This document shows positions 7,473-9,065 of a stretch of DNA of 9,065 nt, in pieces. The notes beneath the pieces are model-generated. The model saw only the letters and a list, made by a program, of their open reading frames with translations. It was not told the DNA's origin and made no database searches. This DNA comes from Pseudonocardiales bacterium. Lineage in GTDB: Bacteria; Actinomycetota; Actinomycetes; Mycobacteriales; Pseudonocardiaceae. Position numbers and translations under genes: made by a program. The stretch lies in the NCBI GenBank assembly GCA_025465385.1, contig JAODNG010000348.1, positions 1-9,065 on the forward strand, given 5' to 3'. Position 1 is the stretch's first letter, and each line of letters opens with the position of its first letter.

Positions 7473-7485
7473 CCGGCACCCCCGT

Positions 7486-7491
7486 AGTCTA
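7486..7491 (-). promoter_or_regulatory. -10 element of the LexA-controlled small gene
   Basis: TAGACT on the minus strand fits TANNNT and lies one base downstream of the LexA box, 13 bases before the ATG at 7472. Transcription would start about 6 bases before the ATG. The LexA box fills almost the whole spacer between this -10 and the expected -35 position, so bound LexA would block polymerase. No clear -35 was seen. Confidence 0.55.
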
Positions 7492-7492
7492 A

Positions 7493-7508
7493 TCGAACAC
7501 ACGTTCGA
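7493..7508. promoter_or_regulatory. Perfect LexA (SOS) operator
   Basis: TCGAACACACGTTCGA is an exact match to the actinobacterial/mycobacterial SOS box TCGAAC-N4-GTTCGA, with both 6-base arms perfect. It sits directly upstream of the -10 of the 99-residue gene on the minus strand. The plus-strand neighbour is a pseudogene more than 150 bases away, so the small gene is the likely target. TCGAACAC recurs at 7506-7513, overlapping the right arm. Confidence 0.85.
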
Positions 7509-7564
7509 ACACTAGTGGGTACCTCTGACAACCGGAGTCACGACCGAGCCGATCAAGCCTGCAC

Positions 7565-7597
7565 AGACCGTATGTACTGCCTGTAGACCGTATGTAC
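7565..7597. repeat. Two direct copies of a 13-bp sequence, 20-bp period
   Basis: AGACCGTATGTAC occurs at 7565-7577 and again, identical, at 7585-7597, with 7 bases between. The 20-base period is close to two helical turns, so both copies would face the same side of DNA, as in binding sites for a regulator. The pair lies in the gap between the LexA box and the deacetylase remnant, and may be a relic operator of the latter. A simple tandem duplication is the alternative. Confidence 0.6.
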
Positions 7598-7680
7598 CCG
7601 CGCCGGCGAGAGAACCGTCGAAGATATCGATCCCATACATCGAGCAACGGCACCGCTCTCGGATCGGCAGCCAGAAGTGA

Positions 7681-8295
7681 GACGCTGACGAGTCCACCTC
7701 AACCGGCGGCATCCTTGCGCACTATGCCCTGCGGGGCGTACGAACCATCGTCGTCACGTGTACGGATGGGGATCTGGATGACGGGCCAGGGGGCGTCAAG
7801 CCAGGCCAGGCCGGCCACGATCCTCGGGAAGTGGCGGCCATCCGGCAACGGGAGCTGTGCCGCGCCTGCGAGCACCTGGGCGTATCAGAGCTCGAACTGC
7901 TCGGGTACCACGACTCCGGCATGCCAGGGTGGGGCTTGCAGCACCGGGAAAACGCGTTCTGTGGCGTACCCGTGGAGCACGCCGCCAGCCGGATCGCGCA
8001 ATTCATCGACCGCTACCGGCCGCAGGTGGTGGTCACTTACGATCCGGACAGCACCAGGCATCCGGATCACGTTCACGCAGCCCGCGCCGCGACATCTGCG
8101 GTTGATGCCGGGCACGTGGTGGCAAAGCTGTACTACAAGGCCCACGGCAGCAGCTATTGGCAGCGACTGAACAGGGCGTTGGCCGAAGTCGGCATCCAAC
8201 GGGCCGCCCCGTCCGGCGAAACGCTGCGGGAGACTGCCCGTGACACCACCACGGGAATGTCCACGCCCGAAGACGATCTCTTCACAGGACTGTAG
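7681..8295 (+). pseudogene. Decayed PIG-L/LmbE-family deacetylase
   Basis: The frame reads as a PIG-L (LmbE/MshB/Mca superfamily) metal-dependent N-acetyl-sugar deacetylase: STGGILAHYALRGVRTIVVT, CTDGDLDDGPGGVKPG, LELLGYHDSGMPGW, VVVTYDPDS and the second metal motif HPDH (His at 8059-8061). The N-terminal motif AHPDDE, which supplies a zinc His, a zinc Asp and the catalytic base, should precede STGG. Instead the frame gives a TGA at 7678-7680 followed by DADES, so the site is destroyed and no start codon lies between that stop and GTG 7831. The C-terminal end TPEDDLFTGL resembles family C-termini but comes soon after the mid-domain, suggesting an in-frame internal deletion of several tens of residues. 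A short protein from 7831 (154 residues) could be made but would lack half the active site. Confidence 0.8.
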
Positions 8296-8296
8296 T

Positions 8297-8314
8297 ACCG
8301 CCCGGGTAGGCGGT
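8297..8314. terminator. Small hairpin between convergent genes
   Basis: ACCGCC (8297-8302), a 6-base loop and GGCGGT (8309-8314) form a perfect 6-bp GC-rich stem in the 36-base gap between the deacetylase remnant and pcrA, which converge. There is no T-run on either side, so this would be a weak or factor-assisted bidirectional terminator. Confidence 0.4.
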
Positions 8315-8331
8315 GGTTGAAGGGCACCGAA

Positions 8332-9065
8332 CTACAGCTTCGTGAGCGGGACTCCGCCGATGAGCATCAGGCGGACCTTCCCGGCCGAGCCGAAATCGAT
8401 GGTCGCGGTGGCCCGGGGACCGCTGCCGTCGCTGGCCACCACGGTGCCCAGGCCGTACTTGTCGTGGGTGACCCGATCGCCGACGTCCAGCGACAACACC
8501 GGGGTGTTCTGCCACCCCCGGAAGGGGGTCGAACGTAGACCCTGGGCCGCCACGCCCGCCTGCGCGGAGTCACCGCCGGTGACATCAGCACCGCTGTTGC
8601 GGCCGAAGACCGTGCGCCCGACCGGGCCGGCGCGACCGGGCTCCTCACGCCGCCAGGTCACCAGTGACCCGGGCACATCGGCCAGGAAGCGCGACGCCGG
8701 ATTGGTCATCGGTTGGCCCCAGGCAGAGCGGGTGATCGCCCGGGACAGGTAGAGCCGGTGCTGGGCCCTGGTCAGCCCGACGTAAGCGAGCCGCCGCTCC
8801 TCGGCGAGCTCGGCGGGATCGCCCAGCGCGCGCAGATGCGGAAACATTCCGTCTTCCCAACCGGTGAGGAACACCACCGGGAACTCGAGGCCCTTGGCGG
8901 TGTGCAGAGTCATCAGGGTCACGACACCGCCGGAGGTGCCGTCGTCGTCCGGGATCTGGTCGGCGTCAGCGACCAACGCCACCCGCTCCAGGAACGCGGC
9001 GAGCGATCCCGGCTCGGCGCCACCGTCGTCAACCGGGGTGATCGCCACAGGGTCACTGGCAAACT
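8332..9065 (-). CDS. pcrA: ATP-dependent DNA helicase PcrA/UvrD, C-terminal third (partial)
   Basis: This superfamily 1A 3'-5' helicase acts in nucleotide excision repair and removal of blocks to replication and transcription. The visible 243 residues contain the late helicase motifs of domain 2A: VVTLMTLHTAKGLEFPVVFL (motif V region) and EERRLAYVGLTRA (motif VI, with the arginine finger in LTRA), then NPASRFLADVPGSL. A Ser/Gly/Arg-rich linker leads to the C-terminal Tudor-like module (LSLDVGDRVTHDKYGLGTVV to the end), the part of PcrA/UvrD known to bind RNA polymerase. The N-terminal two thirds, with the Walker A motif, lie beyond the window edge. Family members are about 750-800 residues. 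The neighbourhood with the M23 and sucCD genes matches M. tuberculosis uvrD1 (Rv0949). Confidence 0.95.
   Translation of the reverse strand, partial: FASDPVAITPVDDGGAEPGSLAAFLERVALVADADQIPDDDGTSGGVVTLMTLHTAKGLEFPVVFLTGWEDGMFPHLRALGDPAELAEERRLAYVGLTRAQHRLYLSRAITRSAWGQPMTNPASRFLADVPGSLVTWRREEPGRAGPVGRTVFGRNSGADVTGGDSAQAGVAAQGLRSTPFRGWQNTPVLSLDVGDRVTHDKYGLGTVVASDGSGPRATATIDFGSAGKVRLMLIGGVPLTKL

Noticed and set aside
6442..7479. Minus-strand open frame of 345 residues opposite the M23 gene
   Set aside because: It overlaps an M23 peptidase with every catalytic residue and also a LexA-controlled gene; composition is shadow-like.
7512..7712. Minus-strand frame of 66 residues between the LexA box and the deacetylase remnant
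   Set aside because: No ribosome site, it runs antisense to the start of the remnant, and it covers the direct repeats; probably chance.
7592..8170. Plus-strand frame of 192 residues overlapping the deacetylase remnant
   Set aside because: It has a Ser/Thr/Pro/Arg-rich composition without motifs, while the overlapping frame carries clear PIG-L homology.

Overview
The window is high-GC DNA from a member of the Actinomycetota. The gene neighbourhood points to the Mycobacteriales, Pseudonocardiales or a related order. A block of pcrA/uvrD1, an M23 peptidase of the Rv0950c type, sucC-sucD and a perM-type membrane gene is the same set found together in Mycobacterium tuberculosis (Rv0949 to Rv0955). 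A stand-alone cobalamin-binding gene next to it is the arrangement known from Streptomyces. No genus can be named from the sequence alone.

Left part (1-3313, all minus strand). A perM-like membrane gene is followed by a menaquinone/geranylgeranyl reductase (menJ type), then nuoA and the first 35 codons of nuoB. This is the entry to the nuo operon for proton-pumping NADH dehydrogenase. The reductase acts on the isoprenoid chain of menaquinone, the quinone that complex I reduces, so the pairing makes sense. A sequence with a perfect half of the IdeR/DtxR iron box lies between the reductase and nuoA, and nuoB seems to start at ATT.

Middle part (3426-6231, minus strand). sucC and sucD, 3 bases apart, encode succinyl-CoA synthetase. 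sucC has no clear ribosome binding site but has a -10 element placed for leaderless transcription. Upstream is a small cobalamin-binding protein (IcmB/McmA2 type), the partner of an acyl-CoA mutase not present here. Such mutases can feed succinyl-CoA to SucCD. A short region of uncertain coding lies beyond it.

Right part (6370-9065). A plus-strand M23 endopeptidase with all catalytic residues is followed by a convergent 99-residue gene for an Arg-rich protein with a possible Cys/His zinc site. A perfect 16-bp LexA operator sits against the -10 of that gene, so it is very likely an SOS gene of unknown function. This is the most interesting item here. Next come a two-copy 13-bp direct repeat and a decayed PIG-L/LmbE deacetylase that has lost its N-terminal metal motif. 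The last gene is the C-terminal third of the PcrA/UvrD helicase, entering from the right edge. No tRNA, rRNA, CRISPR array or insertion sequence was seen. No stretch over 300 bases is without a gene or gene remnant.
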